DNA of 64,000 nt. Origin: Dermatemys mawii. Lineage: Eukaryota > Chordata > Testudines > Dermatemydidae. Where the stretch lies: positions 59,126,858 to 59,190,857 of the forward strand of contig ML677334.1 of assembly GCA_007922305.1 (NCBI GenBank). Direction: 5' to 3'. Below the pieces are notes generated by a model, which had not been told where the DNA came from, ran no database searches, and saw nothing but the letters and a program-made list of their open reading frames with translations. Positions within the stretch are counted from its first letter, which is position 1. The number at the start of each line of letters is the position of its first letter. Shown in pieces: positions 35,063 to 47,880 of the stretch. A program made the position numbers and the translations under genes.

Positions 35063-36689
35063 CTCAGTTACCTGGTCACTTCCATTCCATCCAGTTTCAT
35101 CTGGATAGATAGAAGTATTGATAATTGAAAGATAAAACAGAAGTGAAAGACTCTGTGAAAGTAAACTTTTCTTCTGGTTTCCCCTTAGGTAAAAGAAATT
35201 GTATGTTCCATCTATCTCCACTGATATTGACCCACATTACTGAGACATATCGCTTTTCACTGACAGAAATAACCTCAGAAATTAGCCTAGATATAGTGTG
35301 AAGAGACAGAGGCAACAGAAAACCCCTGTTTGGGTAGAAAGTGAAAAGTCTGCTTAGAAACAATAATTTAACCAACTTCTTTCTAATTCTAAATTCCTCT
35401 CCAACCAGTCTCCACTTATCAGTCTTGTCACATGCAGGAAGGCCTGCTCACATACTCACCAATCCATCATCATCCCAGGCATTCTGAAAGGGTAGGATTC
35501 TTTGACTGATGACCAGCAAAAGCAAGTAGGAGTATCTCTATCCCACAAGATTTGAGAGAATACCAAAGCAGAGCAGGCTTATTGCAGGGAGCTTGCATAT
35601 TTCCTAAAGTTTGTTATTTGTTTTATTGATCTATAATGCTCCTGTCATTGATGCAGGATGCTAGGCACTTATAAACTACCTGTCACTGATTCCACTGCAA
35701 AACCAATGTTGCTGCCTACAGAAATTGTAGCAAAAATATTGTCATGTATGGTACAAAAAAAGACAAAGACAAAAACCAGAAGATTAACCAAATTAACTTC
35801 TTGCATTGTGCTCTCAAGTTCAGTAGAATTTGGTAGGCTCTGGCAGACCCCCAAGAGAAGTGAAATTTCAGAGACAAGGAGTCTCAACTGAGCAAGTTAT
35901 ATTCTCCAGTCCCAGAGACGTTTATCCCAGAAACTGACAGAAAATGTTAGATTATTTTACCAGCCACAAGAAGATATAACATTAGAGGCCATCCTTCTGA
36001 TAATGGGCTCTCATTTAAGGCTTTAAATATTTATCACCAATATCTATGATTTCACCCAGAATCAAACCAGAAGATTTGAGTGAAGATGTATGCTTGCAGT
36101 GGCTGGCCCTACTCAGAAAGGAGGCAGCTGCACTCTGCACCAGTGGATAGGCTCCAAAGGGAGTTCTCAGAAGACTATCTTGAAATGTCTAGCCTTGGGA
36201 TGACAAAGGCCTGAGCGTATGGCTGATCAACATTTTTCTGTCAAAACTGGTTTTTGATGATAAATTGGGGTTTTAGATACACATTTCTTCTTTGTTTTGC
36301 TAAGAGTATCTGCTTTTTGTAGAAAATTTTGACCTTTCATCAGAAAACTGAAAACTTTATAGTTTCTGTCCAAACACCAAAATTTGTATTTCTTAATGAA
36401 AAGTCAAAATTTTCCATGGGGAAAAAAAACTCATTTGCTGACCAGTTCTACCTGGATGACCAACGTGAGTTCCACATTTTGGAGGGCGGATAGCAGCCTC
36501 TTTGGCCAGCTGAAGATGAAAAACATACTTGTTAACCTCAGCTGGAACTTCATAATCCAGGCTGTAAACAATTTGGGTAAAAAGCATCAAGAGAAGATGC
36601 AAAACCCAGCTTTGGATATCCATCTCAGTGCTTCCTTTTGCCAACAAGCAACCTTTCTGCATCATTGGGACTGAGCTAGGCAGTTGGCT

Positions 36690-37010
36690 TTTCATAGAAT
36701 CAAAGGACTGGAAGGGACCTTGGCAAGACAAGTATTAACTAGATCATTCCTGACAGGTGTTTGTCTAACCCTGCTCTTAAAAATCTCCAATGATGGAGAT
36801 TTCACAACTTCCCTAGGCAATTTATTTCGGTGCTTAACCACCCTGATAGTTAGGAAGTTTTTCCTAATGTCCAATCTAAACCTCCCTCGCTGCAATTTAA
36901 GCCCATTGCTTCTTGTCCTATCCTCAGGGGTTAAGAAGAACATTTTTTCTCCCTCCTCCTTGTCACAACCTTTTATGTACTTGAAAATTGGTATCATGTC
37001 CCCTCTCCAC
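36690..37010 (-). mobile_element. CR1 LINE 3' fragment
   Basis: On the minus strand the frame reads IFKYIKGCDKEEGEKMFFLT, then FRLDIRKNFLTIRVVKHRNKLP, the conserved end of the CR1 second reading frame. The 3' end is the CR1-type 'GATTCTATGAA' at 36690-36700. Only about 320 bp remain. Sense orientation with respect to NOL4. Confidence 0.88.
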
Positions 37011-37205
37011 AGGCACTGACTTTACCCGGTGCTGATGGGTGCTCACACCCTGCACTCCTCGCTCCCACTCCAACTCTTTCTCCAAATCCCCTACCCTGCC
37101 TCCTCCCCCAGGTGTGTCACATTTCCCCTCCACTCCACTCCCTCCCAGGCTTGCCACATGAAACAGCTGTTTGGCGCAGCAAGCCTGGGAGGAAGGGGGG
37201 AAAAG
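37011..37205. repeat. C-rich repeat adjoining the CR1 fragment
   Basis: GGCACTGACTTTACCCGGTG... through GCAAGCCTGGGAGGAAGGGG is C-rich, then G-rich. It ends with an inverted echo of its own middle (CCCTCCCAGGCTTGCCACATGAAACAGCTGTT followed by AGCAAGCCTGGGAGG). I recognise it as a turtle interspersed repeat but cannot name the family. Confidence 0.4.
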
Positions 37206-38884
37206 TGTAATTCTGCTGATGAGCAGACTTGTTATCAGGTAAATAGCTTGGGCTCTGTCAGTAACTCTGAAGGTGAGTTTTTGGCTTTAGCCACTCACTT
37301 GTGTTCTATGTTGGTGGCTCTTGGTATCTGTAGTGGTGTACATCTGTAGATGTGTGGTATCTGTAGAGTGCATGTGCAGTGTTCCAAGGCATCAAGAAAC
37401 ACAACAGTGTGGGAGTGGAGCACCTGTTTTTGCTAGGTAAAAGGAGTAACAGAAGGGTAAGGATGATCCTGTCCTTACAAGTCCTGTCCTTCATAAGCTG
37501 TCCTGTCTTGTACACAGTCTCCTATTTCAGTCTGAAGAACTCTGCTGCTTCCTGTTCAATAGCCTCCCTCAGACCATAACACCTGGATGGATGTTGAATG
37601 TATTCTGTGCAAACAGTTCTCTGCTGGTTTTAGCTGGTCCAAGACCTGGTCAGTTCCCTCATGTGGTGGATACATTTCATAGGCAGGCAGGCTATAGCCA
37701 CTGAAGGGCTTGTTTAGCACCATGACGAGGGAACACAACACTCAAGGTACACAGGAGCTGAGCTGTTATACTTTCTTTCCCCAAAAGGGGGGCATATCAG
37801 TATTTCTGAAGTTATTTTTTATTCTTAACTGATTCATATGAGTAAGAGGCACATAGCGCAGACGCACTAAGGTATGAAATATGAAGAACTTTCAAATTTT
37901 GGTAACAAAAGAGAACAAGTTATCTATGATTCTGAGAAGACCTTTCTAGGTGTGCTCATTCCTAATATATCATAAACGCTGCACTGTCCTGCTCCTGCTT
38001 CCACTTCATGCCTACCAAACAACATTAGAAGAGTTTTCCCCCTTTCTCCTCTCCACTTTGAGCACTGTAGAAGTACAAAAGTACAGCAGACTAGGGGGAG
38101 ATTTAAAATATTTGGTGGAAGCAGTGGAGGGGAGAACTCCAACTCACCTGTTCCCATCCTTGGAGACAAATGTCGGCTTTCCCTCCTCCAGTTTGTGTTG
38201 CTCAGTCATTAGAGTCATATGCCAGAACAGAGTGAGAGGAGACAGTCCTATCACTCCTGCTCTTCTGATTATGACAGTCTGACAGATCATTTCTTGAGAA
38301 GTACAGGTTGGAGAAGAAAAGACAGCAATGGTAGCATACTGAGACACAGACTCATTCAAAAAGAAAGCCAACTGGTTAATGACATGCACATTATCCCTAA
38401 TTATATGTTCAGAACTGAACAGTCATTTTACATATTGGTGCTAATCATCAGAAGATGTGCTGGCAATCGACCTATTCCCAGGAAAGCTGCACTATAGCTC
38501 TGTCAGCAACCAACCATGTTTAAACATGGTTGTGACTGAAGTGTGAGAAGAGCCATAGAAGTTATCCATTTACCAGAAATATTTTTCCCTCTACATCCCC
38601 ACTCTTAAAATGAAATCTAACACATTACTCATTGAGCCTTGCGTGCTTTGGTTCTGATGCTGAGAGAAACTCTCACTGAAGCCCATCATTTTGTCTGTAT
38701 TAGGACCAGCCTCTGAACTTTTTTAAAAAAATACAAATATGGAGTGGTTGGGAGTTTGATGTAAATGTGACTCAGATCTTTTGGGTGGCATTATCAAGAG
38801 ACATCATCATGATTTTACATACAACCTCTTAATCTTAGTGCGGTTGAAGCCCTCCACTTCCTCTTGGTAGCCTGGCAGCAGAGC

Positions 38885-39452
38885 ACATGACTGAAGTGTC
38901 AGTAGAGGAGGTTTTGGAATTAATTGATAAACTTAACTATAACAAGTCACCGGGACCAGATGGCATTCACCCAAGAGTTCTGAAAGAACACAAATATGAA
39001 ATTGCAGAACTATTAACTATGGTTTCTAACCTGTCCTTTAAATCAGCTTCTGTACCCAATGACTGGAAGATAGCTAATGTAATGCCAATATTTAAAAAGG
39101 CTCTAGAGCTGATTCTGGCAATTACAGACTGGTAAGTCTAATGTCCGTACTGGGCAAATTAGTTGAAACAATAGTAAAGAATAGAGTTGTCAGACATATA
39201 GAAGAACATAATCTGTTGGGAAAAAGTCAGTGTGGTTTCTGTAAAGGGAAATCATGTCTTACTAATCTATTAGATATCTTTGAAGGGGTCAACAAACATG
39301 GGAGATCCATTGGACGTAGTGTACTTAGATTTCCAGAAAGCCTTTGACAAGGTCCCTCACCGAAGGCTTTTACATAAATTAAGTTGTCATGGGATAAGAG
39401 GGAAGATCCTTTCATGGATTGAGAACTGGTTAAAAGACAGGGAACAAAAAAT
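38885..39452 (+). mobile_element. CR1 LINE fragment (N-terminal half of reverse transcriptase)
   Basis: Plus-strand frames give VEEVLELIDKLNYNKSPGPD, GIHPRVLKE, NDWKIANVMPIFKK, then after a frameshift SVLGKLVETIVKNRVVRHIE and FCKGKSCLTNLLDIFEGVN, and a VYLDFQKAFDKVPH block encoded around 39320-39360. These are the early blocks of CR1 reverse transcriptase. It stops abruptly near 39452 before the YxDD box, so it is truncated at both ends. Frameshifts lie near 39110 and 39305. Confidence 0.88.
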
Positions 39453-42400
39453 TTGATGATAAAATGAAAACAATTAGATTCCTTCTAGACTTCCTTTAAC
39501 TTCTTTAGATTCATACTCACTTGCTAAAATCACCACTTACATCTCTCCCCTTACACATCACCTTGGAATTTTCTCCACTGACTCTGAGTGAACTGATGTA
39601 ACTCATTTTACCAGAGGGCCAGAAAAGATGAGCGCAGTAAGAAAAACAAGTACCAGGCAGATATAATTTAAATTAGCTGTTTCCAAATTTTAATTTACAC
39701 CTTTGGTTTTCTAGGCCTGCACATTCAATTGCCCTATACCTTAAGTCTGCATAGATTGGTTTTAAGGACTCAAACACAGTGTAAAGGAGTCCATATTAGT
39801 GGACAGTAATCTAATGTACATCACTTCATGGCAATTTGTTTTGTTGTGTACTATGTTTTTACAAAATCATGGCCTGTACAACTTTGGAATTTTTTTCAGC
39901 CAGTCAGATTGCTGTCTGAGTCCAAGCCATGTTAGAAACAGCTATTGTAATGTACATGCATATAACCTGTTAATGAAGCAAAGCAAACCTATCAGTCAGA
40001 GTTATTTCTTATATACTTGTCCTCTTAATATACATGCAAGCAAAAACAAATACATAATTATTGTAAAATTTATAGTGGAAAATTCCTTAAACTGGTATAT
40101 CTGATTTTATATGCTATACTAGAAAACATGTAACATTATAGTTTCAGAAGTGAATTCTGCCATCAATGCATATATATCTCCTGTAAATGTTTATGGGAGA
40201 TACACACATGCATCACTGGCAAATAAGACCCCCCTTACCACAGAAATCTTAGAGCTTTTATATAATTTGTAATTCTGATTTTATAACTTTCTTGTTCAGT
40301 CTCTTTTATCCTTCAGTACAATGCTTAAGAACTACTAAGACATATTTACTTCATTTTATTCAAACAAGCTTGTATCTTCCCTAATTTGAAAGGGACACAG
40401 TTATCTTGAAACCTAAAAAGTTACCACTGGAGTACAAATTAAATTAATAAATACATAATAAATAACAACAACAAATTAAAAAGTAGTTCAAAATAAATTT
40501 AAGTGCTATGCCTACTCCTGAGTTTTCCTGCTAATTTTTGTGGTTTTATAATCACATTTTCTGAATTATAAAAATGTTTCTTTTCTCTCTAACCATTAAA
40601 AGCCCACAAAAACAACAAGTTTACCTGACAAAGACCCTGGTACTGCTAACTTTTATGAACATGGTTAAGTCATACTTGAGGCATGACTAACTCAGAAGGA
40701 ACGTATTGATACCTCTCTGCCTGTTACCCACAACCCTCCCTCCACCTCGGTTCTTGATTGCCCTAAGAGCACATATTTGGTTCAAACTCACCCCTTCCCC
40801 ACAAATCCCACTCAGCCCACACAGCAGGACAGGATACAGAAAAGCTTTAAAAACTTTATTTTGATTAATACAGGCTTTGGGACAGGTGCAATCCCACGGG
40901 GCTCCATCTGAAAAACAATTTTTTTAAAAAGCAAATGACAAATGGTACAAACGACTGGCTTTACTTCACGGCAACAGTTATCGCAGGTGCCCCACCCATG
41001 CTAGCTGGAATAAAAGCAGAATGGAGTGACCACCACACTGTACAACACTGGAGCAGTACAGGGTGTTAGGATTAACAGCTGATGAGGCACTGTGATTCAA
41101 GATGTTGCACTCCCAGTGCATTACTAGATCAAGCTTCAGCAACGCTAGAGCCATCCCCACCCTCTACTTCAATAGGCCAACTAGTCTGACCTGAAAGCAC
41201 CACTTAACTTGAACTACAGATTGTTTTGTGTGTGCATGGGAGCTGGATTAGGGGCAGAACTTGAGTTTTGGCTTAAACTAACTGCAGTGAAGACAACAGA
41301 CACACACAGATCCCAAAGGGGGCCCAGGAAAACACACGCCCTCATTGGGGACTATATAAAGGGTCCAGCCCCAGCTGGAAGAACATCCCCTTCTGTCCTA
41401 AGCACTGAGATAGAGAACATTGTACAGGGATGTCATAGAGAACACACAGCATTGAGCCATCCACACCCCAAGGAAATTCACTTACATCTCCATGCTCCTC
41501 AAACAGCGACCAGCCTTCCCTTTTTCCTCTGAGGTGCAAAGCAGCCCTGGTAGCTCCAATGGAACAGTAAGTGGAAGACACATGAGGCACAGGTGCTGGG
41601 TACCTCAATTGAGGGGTTTCCCTAATGAACGTACATAATTCTCACTGCCAAGGATGGCACCTAGGAGGAAACACGAGAAGGAAAATGTTAGGCCAACATT
41701 GATAAGTAAAACAGAGACAGGGAGGACAAATGGATCATCTTGTTTTTAATTAAAATATACATGAAAGAATCACATAAGCTTACCTGCTAGATCACCAGCC
41801 CCCAAAGTTGTAGTGGTGTTTGTCACAGTGGATCCCTGGGTGACATGTGAAGATGAAGGTAGGGAGTCAGGTGGCTCTGGACATGTTCCCAGCTGGCCAC
41901 CACCATGAGCTTGTGTGTGAGGGCACAGGCACTGTTCTGGATGGCACACATCCAGATTGATGATGGATAGAACAATTTCAGACAATGAGAGACTATAAAC
42001 ATGTGAACACAAGCACATATAAGTCTACACACCCACCAGAACCAGGGAGAAATGCTGGGCAGTGATAGAAAGGGTCAGTAAGCCACAGGCTGAGATGGGT
42101 GTGCAGGGTATTTGGAGTGATAGTGCAGCATGAAGTGGTAGATAGGAAGGAGCAGGTGCTTTTTAAAAGGTTTAGGGCTAGGTCCAACACCTCCCTTCTG
42201 TGGTGACCTGCAATATTTAACAGAAACACAGATTGGAAGCCCAGTTACACAATGTTGCAGTCAAAAAGCTCCAGTTATTTATGAAATATTAAAGTACCTT
42301 GTGCAATTCACATGTTCCCTTTTTATGGATCGCTCTTCCATGATCGTGCTGAATTCTTTCAGAAAGGCAAAACTAATCACAAGCTTTCAGGGTCTTCACA

Positions 42401-44200
42401 TCCTTATGCATCTTTGTCCTCTGCTGCTAAAATGGCATACTTTCATGCTTTTTGATTATTTTGATTACCTTTGCCCTAGTGAACAGCAGATAAGTAATAC
42501 TTCTTAATCAATATCATTGCAACTGCTCAGTGTCCAGATCTTTATCTCCTTTCTACCAATTATAGAAGGTCAGAGTAAAGAAGCTGTCTTCATGAAGATT
42601 TTTTAAGATTCCTCAATCACAAGAGAGGCTATTTTCCCTTTTCACCTCACCCTAGTGCCTAGCCAGAACCTGTTTCAAACTGGACATGAACAGGATCAAG
42701 AGAGGACCCAAGTAGCATGAGCAGGCAGAGGTTTAAGGCCAAAGAACTGCACTGATGTATCAAGCTAAAATCTCTCTGCAAAGTGCTGATTTGTTTAATC
42801 AGCAGGTAGACTATGATGGACATTGACACAAGTGAAGTTGGAGCAACAGGTGTGGAAGTCAGGCTGCATAGGTGACAACCTCCCAAAAATATCATCCCAA
42901 AAATTAGGATCCTTCAACCAGGGGATAGCATTATTTGTCTGTCTCCTGTTTTCCGAGTGTACCACACAATACTTATAATATAGAATCAACAGTGATATCT
43001 TTCTGTTATCTTGTGCTTTCTTTGATCATAATGGACTGTACCCATCCATGTTGTCTATTTTGATGACATGAACCAAGTCTGAGTTATGCCTCTCCAGGAA
43101 AGTAAACCAGGGGAAAAAATGAATGGGAAGGAAACTGAGTGGAAAGAGGAGCAGCAAAAGGGAAAGTGAGGGTTAAAACACTAGTAGTGTAAAGGAGGAA
43201 TAAAAATCATTTCCAAATTGATTACTTCTTTCCCACCAAAATAAAGGGAGAGCCCCAGGGAATAATTCACTTCTTTCACCTCACATCTTCCAACGTACTA
43301 AATAAGGGGACAAGGCTGTACTTCACTTGCAAGACTTCTTGCTGAAGATTAGATTGGAGAGCCCCAGAGAACATTCAACCCAACATTTCTTTATACACTT
43401 TAGTATTTCTGACTGTTCAATCCAAAAGATTTCTATGAATGGTGATGATGTTGAAGAAGTCAGTGCCTCTGGGTACTTACAAGTACCATACTGCCTTCCT
43501 TGTCATGATTTCTTGAAAGTTTTTAATGAACATTACTCAGTCTTGCTGTGGGTGGGATGGGGGGAGCAATTTGTCCACAGCAAGCACAGTGGGTATGAAG
43601 AAGTGTCAAACCGTCAGAAAATTATTTGACTGCTTTTAGCTTTTGCTCAAGAAAATCTGAGCGACGTCTTCCCTTGTTTAAAAAGAGAGCTACATTAGTC
43701 AGTAACAAAATATTATTTATTTATAAATACCTAAAATATTATTTTAAAGCAAACCTACAAACATTATAAAAATGAGACACAGCAGTGGTTTCTTTCCTCT
43801 GTTCATGGATGGCTCTTGCTATTATACATATAAAAGACACCTTTCCATGATTGATGGCTCCTTAAATAAAAATACAGTTTTGGAGGACTATAAAGTGTGT
43901 ATGAAGTAGCCAGTTACCAAGCTATTCATCAGAGAGTAGTCTGAGGGCCAGCCCTTCAATCTTTAACATCTGCAAAGTAAAAAATGGCAGTTCATTAGCT
44001 TCAAATAATATTAAGACTAGATACAGTTACCAGGAATAGTAATTATTATTAAATCTCTCTCAGTTTACCATCAGATACTATTCAGTCTTCCAAAACCAGG
44101 TCTCACACCTCACCTCCCCACCCCCGCCAGTATCTCTCTAGCTGTTCTGAAGCATCTGAACTGGTTGAACTTCAGAACACGCCCTGCAGAAATCAGCCTC

Positions 44201-44202
<2 letters not shown>

Positions 44203-44249
<47 letters not shown>

Positions 44250-44259
44250 NNNNNNNNNN

Positions 44260-44308
<49 letters not shown>
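44203..44308. repeat. (GA)n microsatellite containing an assembly gap
   Basis: Pure GA dinucleotides on both sides of ten N at 44250-44259. The true array length is unknown. The minus-strand frame across it (poly Ser-Leu) is an artefact. Confidence 0.98.
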
Positions 44309-44312
<4 letters not shown>

Positions 44313-45388
44313 AAAAGAATCAGGGGATGAGGATTCTAATACAAATGCAAGGCCCAATTCTGAGTCTTTCTTCAGGAACACCCCACATTAGAACCAATGG
44401 GAGCTGCCTGAAGGGTGCAGACGTGGGTCTCCAGCATGCACAGCTTAATGAAGTTGTGGACTACACAGATGGAAGCAGCTAGGAGTTTCAGAATTTCCTT
44501 ACCTCTGTTGCTGCTGCTGCTTTCAATATCTTTCTCCCTTGTCCAAGCTAATGCCCAGCTGCTAAATCCAGGTGAAATTAGAGAGAGCCCAGGCTCCCCT
44601 GAAGTTGCATTGTTTCTGTTTCAGCGTCAGGGAGCAGTAACTCTTAAGGTAAATGTGAATGAGTTCACAGAACAAATAGTTGGATCAGTGAGCAATGCAC
44701 AAGCAGCCAAGAATCAAGAGCATCTCTAAATGGTGTCTGACCAAAATGTCATTTTTTAAAATCAGAGAAAATGTGATTTGAGAAAGATCACTCCAAAGAT
44801 ACTCTCTGCCAGGGAAGCAGTACATTAGGAAGGCAGGACTTTATCCACACATCAGATCAAATTCTGCTTTCTCTTACACTTGCATAAATCTGCGGCAACT
44901 TAATTGACTTAATACTGTGGATTTACATCATTATAATGGACACCATGCAAACAAATTCTCTCATTGTCAAGAGTTTTCACTGAACTTGAGTTCCAGGTAC
45001 ACTCAGTGTACCTCTGTGTGGAAGGAATTTGACATTCAATTGATGTCATCACAGACAAAGCGGTTTGATGTATGTAACTGGCTTTGCTAGACCATCTACA
45101 TGCTTCTGATAAACACTGCACTAGCTGTTTAGCGCCTATATGTCAAGTTGCTTAATTTCTTTTGGTAATCCTTTTCTACCCAAGCATTTGGTTCCAGGCA
45201 GCCCCTGAAACTAAAAGTCTGACAATCACAGAGCCTCATAAAATATATTTCTTTCTCAAGGGAAAGATTCAGTCTACCACTTTCCACATGGAACAAGGTG
45301 ACCTTGAGTGCCCTGGTCCCAGGCAGCATCTCAGTAGCCTTCATTACTCCATTATGTTTGAATCCCGCCACCAGAGAAGAGCGACAAA

Positions 45389-45406
45389 TCTCTCCCTGTC
45401 TCTCTC

Positions 45407-45442
<36 letters not shown>
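45389..45442. repeat. (CT)n-(CA)n compound microsatellite
   Basis: TCTC-rich run passing into six CA units at 45431-45442. Part of an open frame made of Ser-Leu repeats that is not a gene. Confidence 0.95.
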
Positions 45443-47880
45443 TTTCAGAGAAGCTTTCTTCTTAGAGCTATACAATCTTCTTCAAAAAAAGGACAATAGA
45501 CTGACTTCTGGAGCTAGTTCAGCAGCTCTTCTCATTTCCTAGAAGTAGAGAACAGTAAAGCTAACAATGGTAAATAGTACAAGAATATATGAAGGACTAA
45601 GTCTTCACAGTATGGGGGTCTTAGAGAAGCTACTACAAATGAAACAAGAGTTGAAAGGGAAAGAGATGAAGGGCTAGATTGTCCCTGGCTTTTTTGTGGG
45701 TGAGCTGGAACGGAGGAGGAAGGTGCAAGGAACCTTCCCTGTTCACCTTGTTCAAGAACCGGGGAGAGCAGAGAGAGACCGTCTCCAAATTCAGTTCGAC
45801 TCCAAAGAGGCTGTACCAGGACTACAGAAATTCAAACAATAGACGATGATGAAGGAAGAGAAACCGAAAAAGAAAAACAATACTTTCAGCAGCTCATCAA
45901 AGAGAAAAATATATTCATGCTCAGCGCTACCACACTTATCCAGTACACCTTCTATGCACTATTGAACCTCTAGTCAGAAAGGTATCAGATTATCATAGCC
46001 TTGTCTCTCACTCATCTTGAAATAGTTCCCTTTTCTAAATGTCTTTTCGAGTAATTGTTTACAAGGCAACACCACAAAGTGCTAAAGCGTATATATAAAG
46101 AACACGATCATCCCATAAAGAGACCATTTGCTCTAGAAAAGCCCCCACATTCACAAATCTTTCCCAAGCAAGCATATAAACAAAAATACAGATGAAGGCA
46201 ACTAGCTAAACAGTGTCTCCCCCTATCTCAGACACATAATGCCAGTTGTGATGAGGTTCCCACCAGACAGTAAGTCTGATTTTTTATATTGAGCTAGGAT
46301 GTTATCATAACTTCAAAAAAACCCTAAACCCAGGACCCTGCAGCTCAGTGACTGCCTCTCTTCCTATACCGCACCATGATAGCCATGCTCAGTGGGGATG
46401 CTAATGCCAACAGAATACAAGTTTGAACCTGAGAGGGCTGGGGGAAAGACATTCAGAGCAGAGGGCCCATGACTGTGGAACCAGCTACCATGTACTGTAG
46501 ATCGTGCTGAGCATGACCATATGTACCATATGTAGTGCCTGATCCAGCATTCACAGGAGTCCATGGAAGCACTTCCACTGACTACAGTGGGCACAGGGCC
46601 CTGAGCACAATTTATTTATCAGCCAGTTCTCAATTAATAATGTCATGAACCACCATTACAATGGATACTGGAAAGCCAGCTACTAAGATATGACCACTTT
46701 AAAGATGTAACGGAGACAAGTTATTCCTTTTAGAGACATTATGATAAAGCTCCATATTTTTGTAGTGCAAGCAGAAATGACAATGATGTGCACATTAGAA
46801 AGATATAATATAATTAAAGTGAAAATTCATAGGATTCAGTGTTCCCTGTTTATTGCTCTGCCCCTTATTTTTTATGAAAGCAAAAAAAATCATATGTACT
46901 TGTCCACCAAGTTTAACAGTCTAAACATATGAGCTAATTATAATGCATTTCACAATATTGGCCAGATGATCTAATCTATGATAAATATAATCAATCATTT
47001 CTAACTTCTCTGACCAAGAGTGACAAAACTATATAACTATGATTTCTGATAAATCAAAGAAATATTTTTTTCATATAGTGTCAATCTATTCTTATCATAG
47101 TGCAGATGAGAAAAAGCCATAATAAAAAAGAGAAATGGATTACTATATTTCAATAAAAGTTGTGGTGGAGATAAAGATTTGTATACCCAAAGGCTCTTCC
47201 GAAAATGAGCTTACAGTCTAACAGAAGACAACAATACAATATTCATCATGATTAATCAGGAATCTAGGTGCTCCAGAATAAAACCTCAATCCTGCAAGGA
47301 TTTACACGTGGCCTTAACTGCATAATTACCTTACTCACATATTTAACTGTTTGAATTACATCCCTATCACTATTTTATACACTGGAAACCAGGTATTCCC
47401 CCATTGTCTTTTAATATAACTTTCCTCAACTCTCATTTCCCACATGGCTCTTAAATGCACTAAGGGGACATTATTAAAATGGATAAGAAATGTACATAAA
47501 TTTGATGTTTGGTGAACATTAAACCTGATTTTTCTCATAGATAACTAGGAAACGGTCAGGGGGGTTCTGAATGGAATCATATTTTTTCAACAATATTCAT
47601 AACTGAAAATAATGCCATTGCTCAGGTCTGATTAAAGCTGATCTTTTTATATGTTGGCAAGGGCCAGGGTTACAGTCTCAGCTAGTGTCTAATACCTTCA
47701 TGCCACTTTTCCTATGTGAGGATTGCACAAGCATGGGGGAATGCACAGATGATTTCTATTCCACCTCAACATGCAGGGCACATTTGGGCACTAGGAGGAT
47801 GGCCAGGGCATTACTGTGCTCTGGCTATTTTTCGTTAGTGGATGTTCCCTGTGGTAGGATAGCAAGTCACATAGATTAGA

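Larger units (their letters stand above)
31443..36689. other. Intronic sequence with a LTR-like or low-complexity patch
   Basis: Apart from the MITE at 32531-32648 and the fragment at 34974, this is unremarkable. At 33481-33890 a CTGACTC/CCTGAC-rich patch resembles part of a turtle repeat, possibly an LTR; its borders are not visible. Confidence 0.4.
39453..47880. other. Intronic sequence with one possible gene-like or transposon-like block
   Basis: Mostly AT-rich. The block 40840-42220 is more balanced in composition. On its minus strand it ends with AATAAAG (about 40852-40862) after frames such as the 88-codon one at 41342-41608. I recognise no domain. It could be a decayed DNA transposon or processed sequence; this is a guess. 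Confidence 0.35.

Noticed and set aside
44193..44381. Ser-Leu repeat protein across the (GA)n array
   Set aside because: It is a dinucleotide repeat with an N gap, not a gene.
45162..45542. 126-codon plus-strand frame
   Set aside because: Its C-terminal half is a (CT)n translation and the N-terminal half matches nothing; splice and start context are absent.
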